Below, piece after piece: positions 1-8,329 of a DNA stretch of 64,000 bases. Below the pieces are notes generated by a model. The model was not told the origin of the DNA. It did not search any database and saw nothing but the letters and a program-made list of their open reading frames with translations. Position numbers and translations under genes: made by a program. The first letter of the stretch is position 1; every line of letters begins with the position of its first letter. The stretch comes from Bacillota bacterium (lineage in GTDB: Bacteria > Bacillota > UBA994 > UBA5500): contig JAEZJZ010000115.1 of assembly GCA_023436245.1 (NCBI GenBank), positions 12,681-76,680 of the forward strand. The letters run 5' to 3'.

Positions 1-413
1 TAGCGCACATTTGTCCGTTCGAGCACGACCACTCGCTCATCCTGGCGCAAGCTCCAGGCCAACTGAGCATAGCCGACGTCCACCGCATAGACGAGCTCCG
101 CCCCATGCTGCAATGCACAATCGGTGAAGCCTCCGGTGGATGCACCCACGTCCAGGATGACTTTGCCCGCCGGGTCAAAACCCAGCTCCGCAATGGCGCG
201 CTCCAGCTTCAGACCGCCGCGGCTGACATAGCGCAAGTCGTTACCGTGAACCTCAACTGCTGCCTCAGGCGAAAATCTGCTTCCCGGCTTGTCTTCGCGC
301 TTGCCTTCCACAAATACCTGTCCGGCCATGATTGCCCCTCTTGCCCGCTCACGCGAGGTGAACCATCCCTGCTGTACGAGAATCAGGTCGAGTCTTTCCT
401 TTGCTTGTGCCAT
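1..413 (-). CDS. tlyA: TlyA family rRNA 2'-O-methyltransferase (partial, 3' end beyond the window)
   Basis: The visible 137 residues are the N-terminal part of a TlyA/hemolysin A-type RNA methyltransferase, which in characterised members methylates 16S and 23S rRNA. An S4 RNA-binding domain comes first (MAQAKERLDLILVQQGWF, then ERARGAIMAGQVFVEGK). The start of the FtsJ-like Rossmann domain follows, with YVSRGGLKLERA and the SAM-binding signature DVGASTGGFTDCAL. The ATG start lies 4 nt beyond the dxs stop codon, so the two genes are almost certainly cotranscribed. A dxs-tlyA pair next to xseAB and ispA is a common Bacillota arrangement. The rest of the gene runs off the left edge. Confidence 0.93.
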   Translation of the reverse strand, partial: MAQAKERLDLILVQQGWFTSRERARGAIMAGQVFVEGKREDKPGSRFSPEAAVEVHGNDLRYVSRGGLKLERAIAELGFDPAGKVILDVGASTGGFTDCALQHGAELVYAVDVGYAQLAWSLRQDERVVVLERTNVR

Positions 414-417
414 CGCC

Positions 418-2298
418 CTAACCTCGCAGTCTGCGCAGAATCTCTGCGGCAACATGCGCGCCCGTCAGCCCGACCAAATTGAGCAGTTCCTTGCGCGAGC
501 CGTGGGGCATGAACTGGTCAGGCAATCCAAACAACAACACATCTTTGTGCATACCTGACGCCTTCGACAATTGCTCAAGGATGGCGGACCCGAACCCGCC
601 CGCAATAGTCCCTTCTTCCAAGATGGCTGTGCAGCGATGCTGACCGGCTTGTTCAATCAAAGCCGGATCGAGAGGCTTGACGAAGCGGGCGTCATAGACA
701 GTCGGGTTGATCCCTGCCTCGCCCAAGAGGGCCACAGTCTCAGCGGTTATATCCCAGATTGTGCCACAGTTGATGATCAGCACGTCCTTGCCCTCTGCCA
801 CGCAGACAGCCCGACCGCATTCGACCGGCCTTGCAGGCAACAATTGCTCGCCGCTGGCAGCGCCCCGCGGATAGCGGACAGCTACCGGCCCAGACGACTG
901 CTGGCAAGCCCAAGTAAACAAGTCTACCAGTTCCTGCGGATCGCGCGGAGCGATCACGGTCATGTTTGGCATTTGCCTGAGCATGGCCAGGTCAAAGGCG
1001 CCTTGATGCGTTTCTCCGTCAGCCCCGACCAAGCCGGCCCGGTCGATGGCAAACACAACCGGCAGCTTCTGCAGGCAGACGTCATGCAGTATTTGATCAT
1101 AAGCACGCTGCAGGAAGGTGGAGTAAACGGCAAACACCGGTCTCATGCCGACGGACGCCATACCGGCGGCGAGAGTAACTGCATGCTGCTCGGCGATGCC
1201 CACGTCATAGAAACGCTCCGGAAACCGATCGTGGAACGACTGCAGCCCAGTGCTATCCGGCATGGCCGCCGTGATCGCCACGATGCTGGGGTCGGCTTCC
1301 GCGAGATCAAGCAGCGTCTCTGAGAACACATCAGTGTAAGTGCGAACGCCGTTGCCACCACGCGAATTGCCGTTCACCGGGTCAAACGGCCCGGTGCCAT
1401 GGAAGCGTCCCGGGTTCATTTCCGCCGGGTAATAACCTTTGCCTTTGGTGGTCAGACAGTGCACCAGCACCGGACCGTTCAGTCCCTTGGCATATTCCAG
1501 CATCGATTGCAGAGCGGGCAAGTTGTGCCCGTCCACTGGACCAAGGTAGGTGAAGCCGAGTTCTTCAAAGATCATTCCCGGCACCAAGAAATACTTCAGA
1601 CTATCTTTCAGCCGCTCGCTTGTATCCGCCAGGCGGGATCCGATCAGCGGAATACGCTTGATCATCCCGCCCACATCCGCTTTGGTCCGCAGATAGGTGG
1701 GCGCAGTGCGGGCTCTAGCCAGATAAGTGGCCATGGCACCGACATTCTTGGCGATGGACATTTCGTTATCATTCAGGACCACGATTAAGTGCGTCCCCAG
1801 ATCGCCGGCGTGATTGAGCGCTTCCCAAGCCATTCCCCCGGTGAGCGCCCCGTCTCCAATCACGGCCACAACCTGGTGGCCCAAGCCATGCAGATCGCGC
1901 ACCAGCGCCATCCCCAAGGCAGCTGACACCGAGGTGCTGCTGTGCCCGGCCGCAAAATGGTCATAATCGCTCTCCTCCGGTTTGGGAAAGCCGGACAACC
2001 CCCCGAACTCACGCAGGGTGGAGAAGCGGTGCCGCCGTCCGGTGAGCAGTTTGTGCACATAGGATTGGTGACCAACGTCCCAGACCAGGCGGTCTGTCAG
2101 GAAGTCAAAAGTAGTATGTAAAGCCAACGTCAGCTCGACCACGCCTAGATTGGATGCCAAATGCCCCCCATTGCGAGCCACCGTCAGCACTATTTCCTCA
2201 CGCAGTTCCCTGGCTAGGCGTCTCAGCTCTGTTGCCGATAGACCTGCCAGCTGTTCCGGTGAACTAATCTTCTGCAGTAGCCTATCCAAGTCCGTCAC
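418..2298 (-). CDS. dxs: 1-deoxy-D-xylulose-5-phosphate synthase
   Basis: A full-length Dxs of about 626 residues. It condenses pyruvate with glyceraldehyde 3-phosphate using thiamine diphosphate, the first step of the MEP isoprenoid pathway. The order is the transketolase-like N-terminal half with the ThDP motif (GDGALTGGMAWEALNHAG), the substrate region around GPVDGHN, the pyrimidine-binding domain (DRAGLVGADGETHQG) and the transketolase C domain. The open frame extends 34 codons further upstream, but that part is encoded by the intergenic repeat. I chose the GTG giving MTDLDRLLQKISSPEQL, just after GGGAAGG, which matches where the family normally begins. ispA, the polyprenyl synthase of the same pathway, lies just upstream. 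Confidence 0.95.
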   Translation of the reverse strand: MTDLDRLLQKISSPEQLAGLSATELRRLARELREEIVLTVARNGGHLASNLGVVELTLALHTTFDFLTDRLVWDVGHQSYVHKLLTGRRHRFSTLREFGGLSGFPKPEESDYDHFAAGHSSTSVSAALGMALVRDLHGLGHQVVAVIGDGALTGGMAWEALNHAGDLGTHLIVVLNDNEMSIAKNVGAMATYLARARTAPTYLRTKADVGGMIKRIPLIGSRLADTSERLKDSLKYFLVPGMIFEELGFTYLGPVDGHNLPALQSMLEYAKGLNGPVLVHCLTTKGKGYYPAEMNPGRFHGTGPFDPVNGNSRGGNGVRTYTDVFSETLLDLAEADPSIVAITAAMPDSTGLQSFHDRFPERFYDVGIAEQHAVTLAAGMASVGMRPVFAVYSTFLQRAYDQILHDVCLQKLPVVFAIDRAGLVGADGETHQGAFDLAMLRQMPNMTVIAPRDPQELVDLFTWACQQSSGPVAVRYPRGAASGEQLLPARPVECGRAVCVAEGKDVLIINCGTIWDITAETVALLGEAGINPTVYDARFVKPLDPALIEQAGQHRCTAILEEGTIAGGFGSAILEQLSKASGMHKDVLLFGLPDQFMPHGSRKELLNLVGLTGAHVAAEILRRLRG

Positions 2299-2308
2299 CA
2301 GCCTTCCC

Positions 2309-2460
2309 AGCAACACGCAGTGTTGCGATCTCAATAAAGCGATTCTTGCTTGCCAAGAATCGGTTTGTACCCCAAGCAACTCAAAGAGTTGCGATCTCAA
2401 TAAAGCGATTCTTGCTCGTCAAGAATCGGCTTGTACCTCAGCAACTCAAAGAGTTGCTGG
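2309..2460. repeat. Type A palindromic repeat, two full copies and one head-only copy in tandem
   Basis: Two near-identical units of about 65 bp stand in tandem. Each has a head hairpin (GCAACACGCAGTGTTGC or GCAACTCAAAGAGTTGC), a linker GATCTCAATAAAGC, a second inverted pair (GATTCTTGC...CAAGAATC) and a tail GGCTTGTACC. A third head-only copy follows. The block fills the gap between the YuiD-like gene and dxs and ends just before the dxs Shine-Dalgarno. Confidence 0.85.
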
Positions 2461-2461
2461 T

Positions 2462-2914
2462 CTATCGACGCAGCCAACTGAGTGCCACGCCAAGTCCGAG
2501 CAACGCCCCGGCGAACACTTCCACCGGTGTATGCCCCAGCAACTCCTTCAGCCGTTCTTCCTTCACTTGCCTGCCAGCGGCCAGCTCGTTGATGATCCGG
2601 TTAAGCGCCCTCGCTTGCTTGCCGGCAGCTCTACGCACGCCAGCTGCATCGTACATCACGATTAACGAAAAGACGACTGTAATCGCCGTGATGGGCGTAT
2701 CCCAGCCAGATCGCTCACCGACGCCTACCGCAAGCGCGATCACGAAGGCGGAATGAGAGCTTGGCATGCCCCCGGCTCCCATCATTCGCTCCAGACTGAA
2801 AAAGCCCTCTTGTATCCAGGTGATGATTACCTTGAGAACCTGGGCGATCAGCCATGACAGCATCGCCGCCTGTAGGATTTGATTGCTTAACAACCCCAGA
2901 AACGCCTCGAGCAA
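2462..2914 (-). CDS. YuiD-like divergent PAP2 family membrane protein (DUF212)
   Basis: A 150-residue integral membrane protein resembling B. subtilis YuiD, a divergent member of the acid-phosphatase/haloperoxidase (PAP2) superfamily. The conserved GGMPSSHSAFV segment carries the Ser-His signature. It is followed by hydrophobic segments and the basic DAAGVRRAAGKQARALN and LGHTPVEVFAGALLG motifs typical of the family. The start is a TTG preceded by AGGAGTGG. The substrate of this family is unknown; a role in lipid-phosphate or undecaprenyl-phosphate chemistry is only inference. Its place between ispA and dxs, two isoprenoid genes, fits that idea. Confidence 0.85.
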   Translation of the reverse strand: MLEAFLGLLSNQILQAAMLSWLIAQVLKVIITWIQEGFFSLERMMGAGGMPSSHSAFVIALAVGVGERSGWDTPITAITVVFSLIVMYDAAGVRRAAGKQARALNRIINELAAGRQVKEERLKELLGHTPVEVFAGALLGLGVALSWLRR

Positions 2915-2959
2915 GACATACCACTCCTGTCGTCAAATTGACCTGTTGGTGGTAATAAG

Positions 2960-3862
2960 CTAGTAGTCCCGGTTCACCAGAAAGGGCGCCAACGCCCGGA
3001 GCGGCTCCGCTCGCTGTCCGAATGGCTCCAAGCTGCGGAGAGCCTCTGCCAGCAACTCTGCATTCTTCCGGCGTGATTCTGCCACCCCGTGGACGCCAGG
3101 GTAAGTCAGCTTGCCGTGAGCGGCATCCTTCTGCACCCGCTTGCCCAGTCTGCCTTCTGCCCCGGTCAGATCAAGCAGGTCGTCAGCAATCTGGTAGGCT
3201 AGCCCGAGGCGACGCGCGTAGGCCGTGAGGGCAGACAGCTCGCCCTCGTCGGCACCGCTTAGGATGGCTCCCATGCGCACACTGACCGTGAGCAAATCGC
3301 CGGTCTTATGCCGGTGGATGTAATCGAGAATCGCGACTTCGTCGCCGCTGATCTGACCTCGCTCCCACTGAATATCCATTACCTGCCCACCAACCAACCC
3401 CCGCGAACCGCAGGCTGCGGACAGTTCACCGACGGCGCGCAACTGGCGCTCTGGACAACCTTGCCCCGCTAGCGGTTCGACCAGCAGACGGAAGGCCTCG
3501 GTCAACAATGCGTCTCCGGCTAAAATGGCGATGGCTTCGCCAAACACCTTATGATTAGTTGGTCGGCCACGCCTGAGGTCGTCATCATCCATGGCCGGCA
3601 GATCGTCATGAATCAGGGAGTACGTATGTATGCACTCCAGCGCACAGGCTGCTGGCATCACCGCTGCTTCGTCACCACCCACCGCCGTCGCTGCGGCCAG
3701 GCAGAGAATCGACCGCAGCCGCTTGCCGCCAGCCTCTAGACTGTAGCGCATCGCCTGATGAACCCTAGCCGGCTCCGTCTCCGGATGTGGAATCAACCTT
3801 CCTAGGGCCAGGTTCACGCGTTCTCGCTGCTCACACAGATAGTGGTCGAGATCAAAGCTCAC
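2960..3862 (-). CDS. ispA: Polyprenyl (farnesyl/geranyl) diphosphate synthase
   Basis: A 300-residue trans-isoprenyl diphosphate synthase of the short-chain IspA type. It elongates dimethylallyl diphosphate with isopentenyl diphosphate to a C15 product that feeds undecaprenyl phosphate and quinone synthesis. The first aspartate-rich motif is DDLPAMDDDDLRRG and the second is IADDLLDLTG. The substrate-binding GGKRLRSILCLAA and the C-terminal LVNRDY are also present. The GTG start follows GGAGGACAAACG and overlaps the xseB stop by a few bases, so expression is probably translationally coupled. Product chain length cannot be read with certainty from the sequence. Confidence 0.95.
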   Translation of the reverse strand: MSFDLDHYLCEQRERVNLALGRLIPHPETEPARVHQAMRYSLEAGGKRLRSILCLAAATAVGGDEAAVMPAACALECIHTYSLIHDDLPAMDDDDLRRGRPTNHKVFGEAIAILAGDALLTEAFRLLVEPLAGQGCPERQLRAVGELSAACGSRGLVGGQVMDIQWERGQISGDEVAILDYIHRHKTGDLLTVSVRMGAILSGADEGELSALTAYARRLGLAYQIADDLLDLTGAEGRLGKRVQKDAAHGKLTYPGVHGVAESRRKNAELLAEALRSLEPFGQRAEPLRALAPFLVNRDY

Positions 3863-4116
3863 CGTTTGTCCTCCTCGCCTAACTCAAAGGGCTTACGCAC
3901 GAGCTGGTCGCCTGGAGCGGGAATCAGCAGCTCTACCTGGTGTTCCGCCTGTTGCAGGTGCTCCTGGCAGCTCCGCACCAGCCCGATTCCTTCCTCAAAC
4001 AGGCGCAGTGACTCGCTGAGCGGCAAGTTGCCGCCCTCGAGCAAAGCGACTACCTCCTGCACCCGCTGCAGACACTGCTCGAAGCTTGGCCTCTGCTCAA
4101 CACTTTGCTTCGGCAT
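3859..4116 (-). CDS. xseB: Exodeoxyribonuclease VII small subunit
   Basis: An 85-residue XseB homologue. It is a short helical protein (SFEQCLQRVQEVVALLEGG, then LSESLRLFEEGIGLVRSC) that binds XseA to form exonuclease VII, which degrades single-stranded DNA to oligonucleotides. The gene begins inside the end of xseA and overlaps the start of ispA, so xseA-xseB-ispA reads as a tightly coupled operon. An in-frame GTG two codons earlier is possible but sits directly on the Shine-Dalgarno sequence. I prefer the ATG, which has GGGGGAG about five bases upstream. Confidence 0.92.
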   Translation of the reverse strand: MPKQSVEQRPSFEQCLQRVQEVVALLEGGNLPLSESLRLFEEGIGLVRSCQEHLQQAEHQVELLIPAPGDQLVRKPFELGEEDKR

Positions 4117-5320
4117 CTTCACTCCCCCTCGACGCCAACGCCCGACTGAAAACCCGGCCGTCAGCCAAAATGGTCTCTATAATCTCTCCCTCTGCCACCT
4201 GCTGGGCGGCGAGGATGATCTGTCCGTCTGCCTTCCGAGTAACGCTGTAGCCGCGGGCGAGCACGCTGAGCGGACTCAGCGCCTGCAGTCTCCCAGCTGC
4301 GACTTGCAGTTCTCCGGTGAGTTCCCGGTGCCGGGAGGCGACCGCCTGCCTCAACCGATATTCCAAACTGTCCAGATTCTGCTGCAATGGCCGCAGTAGA
4401 TCGAGCGGGCTCCTGAGCACCCGACGCTCCGATAGCATGCGCAGTTCGCGCTGTCGACGGCTGACCAGCGAGCGCTCCGCCAGAACCATGCGCTGCATCA
4501 GCCCAGCCAAATTGCGTTCCACCTCCCAGAGCACAGGCACCGCCAATTCGGCCGCGGCGCTAGGGGTTGCTGCCCGCTGATCGGCCACAAAGTCGGCTAT
4601 GGTGTAGTCATTCTCATGCCCCACGGCCGAGATGACCGGCTTCTCACAGGCGGCGATCGCTCTGGCGACGCCCTCATCGTTGAATGCCCAGAGCTCCTCC
4701 TGCGAGCCACCACCGCGCCCCACGATAATCAGGTCAACCTCTGGTAGCCGACCGAGCAGTCGCAACGCCCGGATGATGCTGGCAGGAGCATCAGACCCCT
4801 GCACAGCGACTGGCAGCAGATAGACCTTGACCTTGGGATAGCGCCGGCGAATGATGGAAAGCAGGTCGCGCACCGCCGCTCCGGTGGGAGAGGTCGCGAT
4901 GCCGATAGTCTTCGGAAACGACGGCAGAGGCCGTTTGCGGCTGGCGGCAAACAAGCCCTCAGCTTGCAGCTTCTGTTTGAGCTGCTCGTAAGCCAGATAA
5001 AGAGAGCCCAACCCGGCTGGTTGTAGGCTGTTAACCACGATTTGGTACTGTCCATCGCGCTCGTATACAGATATGCTGCCCTGCGCCACCACCTGCAGCC
5101 CGTCAGTTGGACGAAAGAGCAGAGCCTGCGCCCGGCTGCGAAACATCACCGCCCGCAGGCAACTGCTCTGATCCTTCAATGTGAAATAGAGATGGCCGGA
5201 GCTATGCAACCGACAATTGGAGATTTCGCCCTGAACCAGCACTCGCTGCAGAACTTCATCTCCGTCCAATAGTGCACGCAGGTAATTGGTCAGTTGGCTG
5301 ACAGAAAAGATGGCTGACAA
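4097..5320 (-). CDS. xseA: Exodeoxyribonuclease VII large subunit
   Basis: A 407-residue XseA, the catalytic subunit of the single-strand-specific exonuclease VII. It has the N-terminal OB fold (FSVSQLTNYLRALLDGDE, then VQGEISNCRLHSSGHLYFTL) and the central exonuclease domain with TSPTGAAVRDLLSIIRRRYP, the DLIIVGRGGGSQEELWAF motif and SAVGHENDYTIADFVAD. A coiled-coil-rich C-terminal part ends in the typical LARGYSVTRKADG. The start is TTG, preceded by an excellent AAGGAGGTAGGCGAT. The 3' end overlaps xseB. Length and domain order are normal for the family. Confidence 0.96.
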   Translation of the reverse strand: MSAIFSVSQLTNYLRALLDGDEVLQRVLVQGEISNCRLHSSGHLYFTLKDQSSCLRAVMFRSRAQALLFRPTDGLQVVAQGSISVYERDGQYQIVVNSLQPAGLGSLYLAYEQLKQKLQAEGLFAASRKRPLPSFPKTIGIATSPTGAAVRDLLSIIRRRYPKVKVYLLPVAVQGSDAPASIIRALRLLGRLPEVDLIIVGRGGGSQEELWAFNDEGVARAIAACEKPVISAVGHENDYTIADFVADQRAATPSAAAELAVPVLWEVERNLAGLMQRMVLAERSLVSRRQRELRMLSERRVLRSPLDLLRPLQQNLDSLEYRLRQAVASRHRELTGELQVAAGRLQALSPLSVLARGYSVTRKADGQIILAAQQVAEGEIIETILADGRVFSRALASRGSEDAEAKC

Positions 5321-5335
5321 ATCGCCTACCTCCTT

Positions 5336-6292
5336 CTACCCTCTGACTGCAGACTCGGCCAAAAGGTGTCGCTGCCTGGCCAAGCGAGCTATGCCAACCG
5401 CATTATCACTGGACAGTGCAGGCTCTGCAAAGATCAAACGAAAAGCCGGTCCCAGACGATGCAGCAGTCGGTCGCGAATCAACTGGTTGCTGAGCACGCC
5501 GCCAACCGCCAGCACGGTTGTGCAGGCGTAACTACCCCGAGCCGCCCGCAGCACCTTCTCCAAGGCATTCGCGACCACCCGCAGCACCGCAAAGGCAATC
5601 TCAGCAACATCCTCTCCCTGCTCTACCAAGCGGAGAGCGGCGCTGCAGGGGCCGGAAAAGCTGAAACTCAGGCCATCGACCGAAGAGGGCAGAGAGATGC
5701 GCCCAACGGCCGCTTTGGCCAACCGTTCAAGGTCAGGACCGGCCGGGAAAGGCAGGCCCATGGCCACACCCACTCGATCGATCATCTGGCCAGCGTTGAG
5801 GTCACTCGTTCCGGCCACCAGCTCGACGGAGAAGCCTGCCGTGCTGTGCGGGTGCACCCGCAGCAGCTCGGACGTTCCTCCGGAGATATGCACTGCCAGG
5901 AAATCCGCCGACAGGGCAGCATCCAGTCCCGCCGCTAAGTGACCTTCCTGATGAGAGAAAGAATAGAGCGGAACCCCAGCCGTCTGGGCAACAGCCTCCG
6001 CTGCCAACACACCCGCCAAGAAGACCGGCATGTATGAACCGTCAACCGGCCGCGGTCGGGCGCTGACTCCAACCGCCCGAAGCGGCAACCGAGTTGCAGG
6101 CAAGCGACGCAGCAGTTCCGGCAGTTGGCGAACATGATGAAACACGCCTTCGCTTTGGCGCAGTCCGTGCTCCCCTGCTTGCACGGGCAATAGTATCCGC
6201 TCATCCAGCAGAGTTGTGCCTGACTTGTCCAAAAGACAAAGTGAAGTAGTGTAGCAGCTAGTGTCTATGCCCAGATAGCAGGCATCAGGCAT
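5336..6292 (-). CDS. TsaD/Kae1-like M22 family protein (O-sialoglycoprotein endopeptidase paralogue)
   Basis: A 318-residue ASKHA-fold protein of the TsaD/Kae1 (peptidase M22) superfamily. The phosphate-1 loop is YLGIDTSCYTTSLCLLD. Later come FSHQEGHLAAGLDAAL with the metal-binding His pair region, HISGGTSELLRV, and AVGGVLSNQLIRDRL near the end. It is shorter and more divergent than true TsaD, which acts in tRNA t6A modification. Clostridia often carry such a paralogue beside nusB and xseA, so I read this as that conserved partner. The biochemical role is unknown. The start overlaps the nusB stop by about 8 nt. Confidence 0.82.
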   Translation of the reverse strand: MPDACYLGIDTSCYTTSLCLLDKSGTTLLDERILLPVQAGEHGLRQSEGVFHHVRQLPELLRRLPATRLPLRAVGVSARPRPVDGSYMPVFLAGVLAAEAVAQTAGVPLYSFSHQEGHLAAGLDAALSADFLAVHISGGTSELLRVHPHSTAGFSVELVAGTSDLNAGQMIDRVGVAMGLPFPAGPDLERLAKAAVGRISLPSSVDGLSFSFSGPCSAALRLVEQGEDVAEIAFAVLRVVANALEKVLRAARGSYACTTVLAVGGVLSNQLIRDRLLHRLGPAFRLIFAEPALSSDNAVGIARLARQRHLLAESAVRG

Positions 6293-6689
6293 GATCGGAA
6301 CGCACCACGTTGCCCAAAATGCCGTTGATGAACTTGCCCGATTCAGCCGTGCTGTACTTGTTGGCCAGCTCCACCGCTTCGTTGATCACCACGCCAGTTG
6401 GCACTCCAGTCGCTGACAGGAGTTCACCCAGCGCCAACCGCAAGATGGCCCGGTCCACCCGGGCCAAGCGATCGATTTGCCAGTCAACGGACTTGCCGCG
6501 GATGATCTGGTCGCTCGCCTCCTGCTGCTGCAGGGCGTTGTCCACCAACTGCCGGGCAAATGGCTCCAGCTCAGCCTCAATGGGCGTGGTCTCCAGTGCA
6601 AAGTGGAACGCCTCGCCCAGATCCACGTGGCCGCTCTCCATCTGAAAGAGAGCACGCAATGCCACTTCCCGTGCCAAACGACGACTCAT
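6285..6689 (-). CDS. nusB: Transcription antitermination factor NusB
   Basis: A 134-residue NusB, the all-helical RNA-binding protein that works with NusE/S10 in rRNA antitermination. It begins MSRRLAREVALRALFQMESG. The family's conserved middle and end are visible as VDWQIDRLARVDRAILRLAL and GVVINEAVELANKYSTAES, followed by FINGILGNVVR. I chose the internal ATG with AGAGGA nine bases upstream over the frame's first ATG, which abuts the ribosome site. Its position after the asp23 set and before xseAB is the usual Clostridia order. Confidence 0.95.
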   Translation of the reverse strand: MSRRLAREVALRALFQMESGHVDLGEAFHFALETTPIEAELEPFARQLVDNALQQQEASDQIIRGKSVDWQIDRLARVDRAILRLALGELLSATGVPTGVVINEAVELANKYSTAESGKFINGILGNVVRSDHA

Positions 6690-6892
6690 CCATATCATTC
6701 CTCTACGTTCAAATTCATAGCCTACCGCAAAGCAGCGGCCGAAGACACTTCTATTCTAGCATACCCTGAGAGCTAGCCATTTTCTTCCCCGAAATGGCTC
6801 GAAAGGCAAGCCAAGGCGGTAGTGTGTATTCGAAAAAAAACGCCGCAGCTGCGGCAGATGCGAGACTGTTACGCTGTCGACCTCAGACCTAT

Positions 6893-6984
6893 CGCGTGAA
6901 GTCAAGTCTCGGTCCAAAGCAACTCAACCGAGTTGCGATCCCAAGCATAACTTGACTCTGCGTTCTACAGTTTGACTTAACGCC
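6893..6984. repeat. Type D inverted repeat carrying a type A head hairpin
   Basis: The left arm is GTGAAGTCAAGTCTCGGTCC and the right arm is TTTGACTTAACGCC, ending at the DUF2273 stop codon. A type A head (GCAACTCAACCGAGTTGC then GATC) lies between them. The same arm (TTGAGACTTGACGCC-like) also abuts the stop codons of the SpoIIE-like gene, the glycosyltransferase and hydB. Nothing else is visible in the roughly 295-base gap before nusB. Confidence 0.6.
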
Positions 6985-7197
6985 CTAGTCGCGGCCTCTC
7001 AGGCGCAGATAGAACTCTGCCAAGCCGCCCGCCTCATCAACACGTGAACCGACGAACCAGCCGATGGTAACCAGGATGAGGATGAAAATGGTGCGCAGCA
7101 ACCCGTATTCCAGAATGACCAAAGCCAACAACAGCCCCAGGGCTACCCCCAGGATCCGGCCGCCAAAGCTCGCCAACCAGATCTGCAGTCTGTCCAT
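6985..7197 (-). CDS. DUF2273 family small membrane protein
   Basis: A 70-residue protein with two hydrophobic segments (ILGVALGLLLALVILEYGL, then TIFILILVTIGWFVG) and a charged C-terminus (LRLRGRD). This is the DUF2273 pattern regularly found between Asp23/AmaP and downstream genes in Bacillota. The ATG start has GAGGTGAATCCTG upstream. With amaP and asp23 it forms a three-gene envelope-stress set. Family members are assumed to help anchor or position Asp23 at the membrane, but this protein has not been shown to do so. Confidence 0.85.
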   Translation of the reverse strand: MDRLQIWLASFGGRILGVALGLLLALVILEYGLLRTIFILILVTIGWFVGSRVDEAGGLAEFYLRLRGRD

Positions 7198-7228
7198 CAG
7201 GATTCACCTCACAAGCCTTGCGGCTGAA

Positions 7229-7768
7229 TCAGAGCGGCCTTGGGTGATCACTGCCGACCGCCGAGAACAGCACCAGCACATCCCGGACGCTGACACTGGT
7301 CACCTTCTCCACCTGTTGGCTGATCGCCGCCTGCAGTGAGCGCGCCAGTTCCACCAAGTTCTGCTGACCGCTAGTTGCTACTTTCACGCGGACGACCACG
7401 CCCCCGCCGGCTGCAACCTGCAGCTGCACGTGGGCTCGACGCACACTTCGCTCGGTCTGCACCACCTGGAGGACGATCTGCTCCAACGCAGAAAGAGAAA
7501 TCTTGATCTGACCGAGTTCGCCTTCATGCACGAAGCCGGCTTGTTGCCTGTTCTGCGCGGGCAAAACGCCCTGGTAGAGCAGCCTGATCGCCAGCAGAAA
7601 CATCAGGAGCGCAGCGAGAGAGACCTCCAACTCATGCCCGTACAGATAACCTGAGACCAGGTCAGCCACTGGGCCCAAAAATCCATTAGCCACGCCGAAG
7701 ACATAGGCGGAGATCACCATCACGGCGAGAGTGAAGAGCACAAAGAGAACGCGATCGAAGTTACTCAT
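7229..7768 (-). CDS. amaP: Alkaline shock response membrane anchor protein AmaP
   Basis: A 179-residue protein with two N-terminal membrane helices (LFVLFTLAVMVISAYVFGV and LAALLMFLLAIRLLYQGVL) and a cytosolic domain related to Asp23 (VRRAHVQLQVAAGGGVVVRV, then LVELARSLQAAISQQVEKVT, SVRDVLVLF). In Staphylococcus aureus AmaP tethers Asp23 to the membrane, and the layout here agrees. It lies directly downstream of asp23 and upstream of the DUF2273 gene. The ATG start is preceded by AAGGAG at about 11 nt. Confidence 0.9.
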   Translation of the reverse strand: MSNFDRVLFVLFTLAVMVISAYVFGVANGFLGPVADLVSGYLYGHELEVSLAALLMFLLAIRLLYQGVLPAQNRQQAGFVHEGELGQIKISLSALEQIVLQVVQTERSVRRAHVQLQVAAGGGVVVRVKVATSGQQNLVELARSLQAAISQQVEKVTSVSVRDVLVLFSAVGSDHPRPL

Positions 7769-7836
7769 GGCAAGTTCAACTCCTTGCTGGATGATTATTC
7801 CCGCCCAAACGACATTGAAAACGTGACCTCAGGAAA

Positions 7837-8226
7837 TCACTTCGCCTTAGCGTTATCCTCGGTCTTGTCTGCGAAATCCACTCCCTGAACATGCACGTTA
7901 ACCTCCACAACCTGCAATCCGGTCATGCTCTCAATAGCCTTGCGCACGTTCTCCTGTACCGCCAGAGCTACCGCCGGAATGCGCACCCCATAGTCAACCA
8001 CGATGGAGAGCTCCACTGCTGCCTGTTTCTCGCCAACCGAGACCTTCACGCCCTTGGACAGGTTGCGCTTGCCCAGCATCTCCACTACACTGCCCGCCAG
8101 TCCGCTGCCGCTCATGCCGGTCACACCCGGCACCTCCACGGCAGCCAACCCGGCGATTATGCCCACAACCTCGTCAGATATGCGCACAGCACCATTGTCC
8201 CGGTGCTCCTCATGCACGTTATTCAT
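7837..8226 (-). CDS. Asp23/Gls24 family envelope stress response protein
   Basis: A 129-residue Asp23/Gls24 protein. The core reads GAVRISDEVVGIIAGLAAVE, VPGVTGMSG, GVKVSVGEKQAAVELSIVVD, YGVRIPAVALAVQENVRKAI and TGLQVVEVNVHVQGV, which is the full family consensus. These abundant cytosolic proteins are linked to cell-envelope stress and bind the membrane through AmaP, which is encoded next. The internal ATG, nine bases after GGAGG, is preferred to the first ATG that directly follows the ribosome site. In many Clostridia this gene follows accB-accC; here the upstream stretch is gene-free instead. Confidence 0.92.
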   Translation of the reverse strand: MNNVHEEHRDNGAVRISDEVVGIIAGLAAVEVPGVTGMSGSGLAGSVVEMLGKRNLSKGVKVSVGEKQAAVELSIVVDYGVRIPAVALAVQENVRKAIESMTGLQVVEVNVHVQGVDFADKTEDNAKAK

Positions 8227-8329
8227 TGAAAGCATCCTCCCTTATTCAACTGCAGGCCGCCGACCGGCGCCTCGCATTCAGTGGGCCACGCAAAACCCAG
8301 GGCAAAATCAACTCTATTATACTAAAGGG

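Noticed and set aside
2299..2400. 34-codon N-terminal extension of Dxs
   Set aside because: It is encoded by the type A repeat and goes beyond the family's normal N-terminus.
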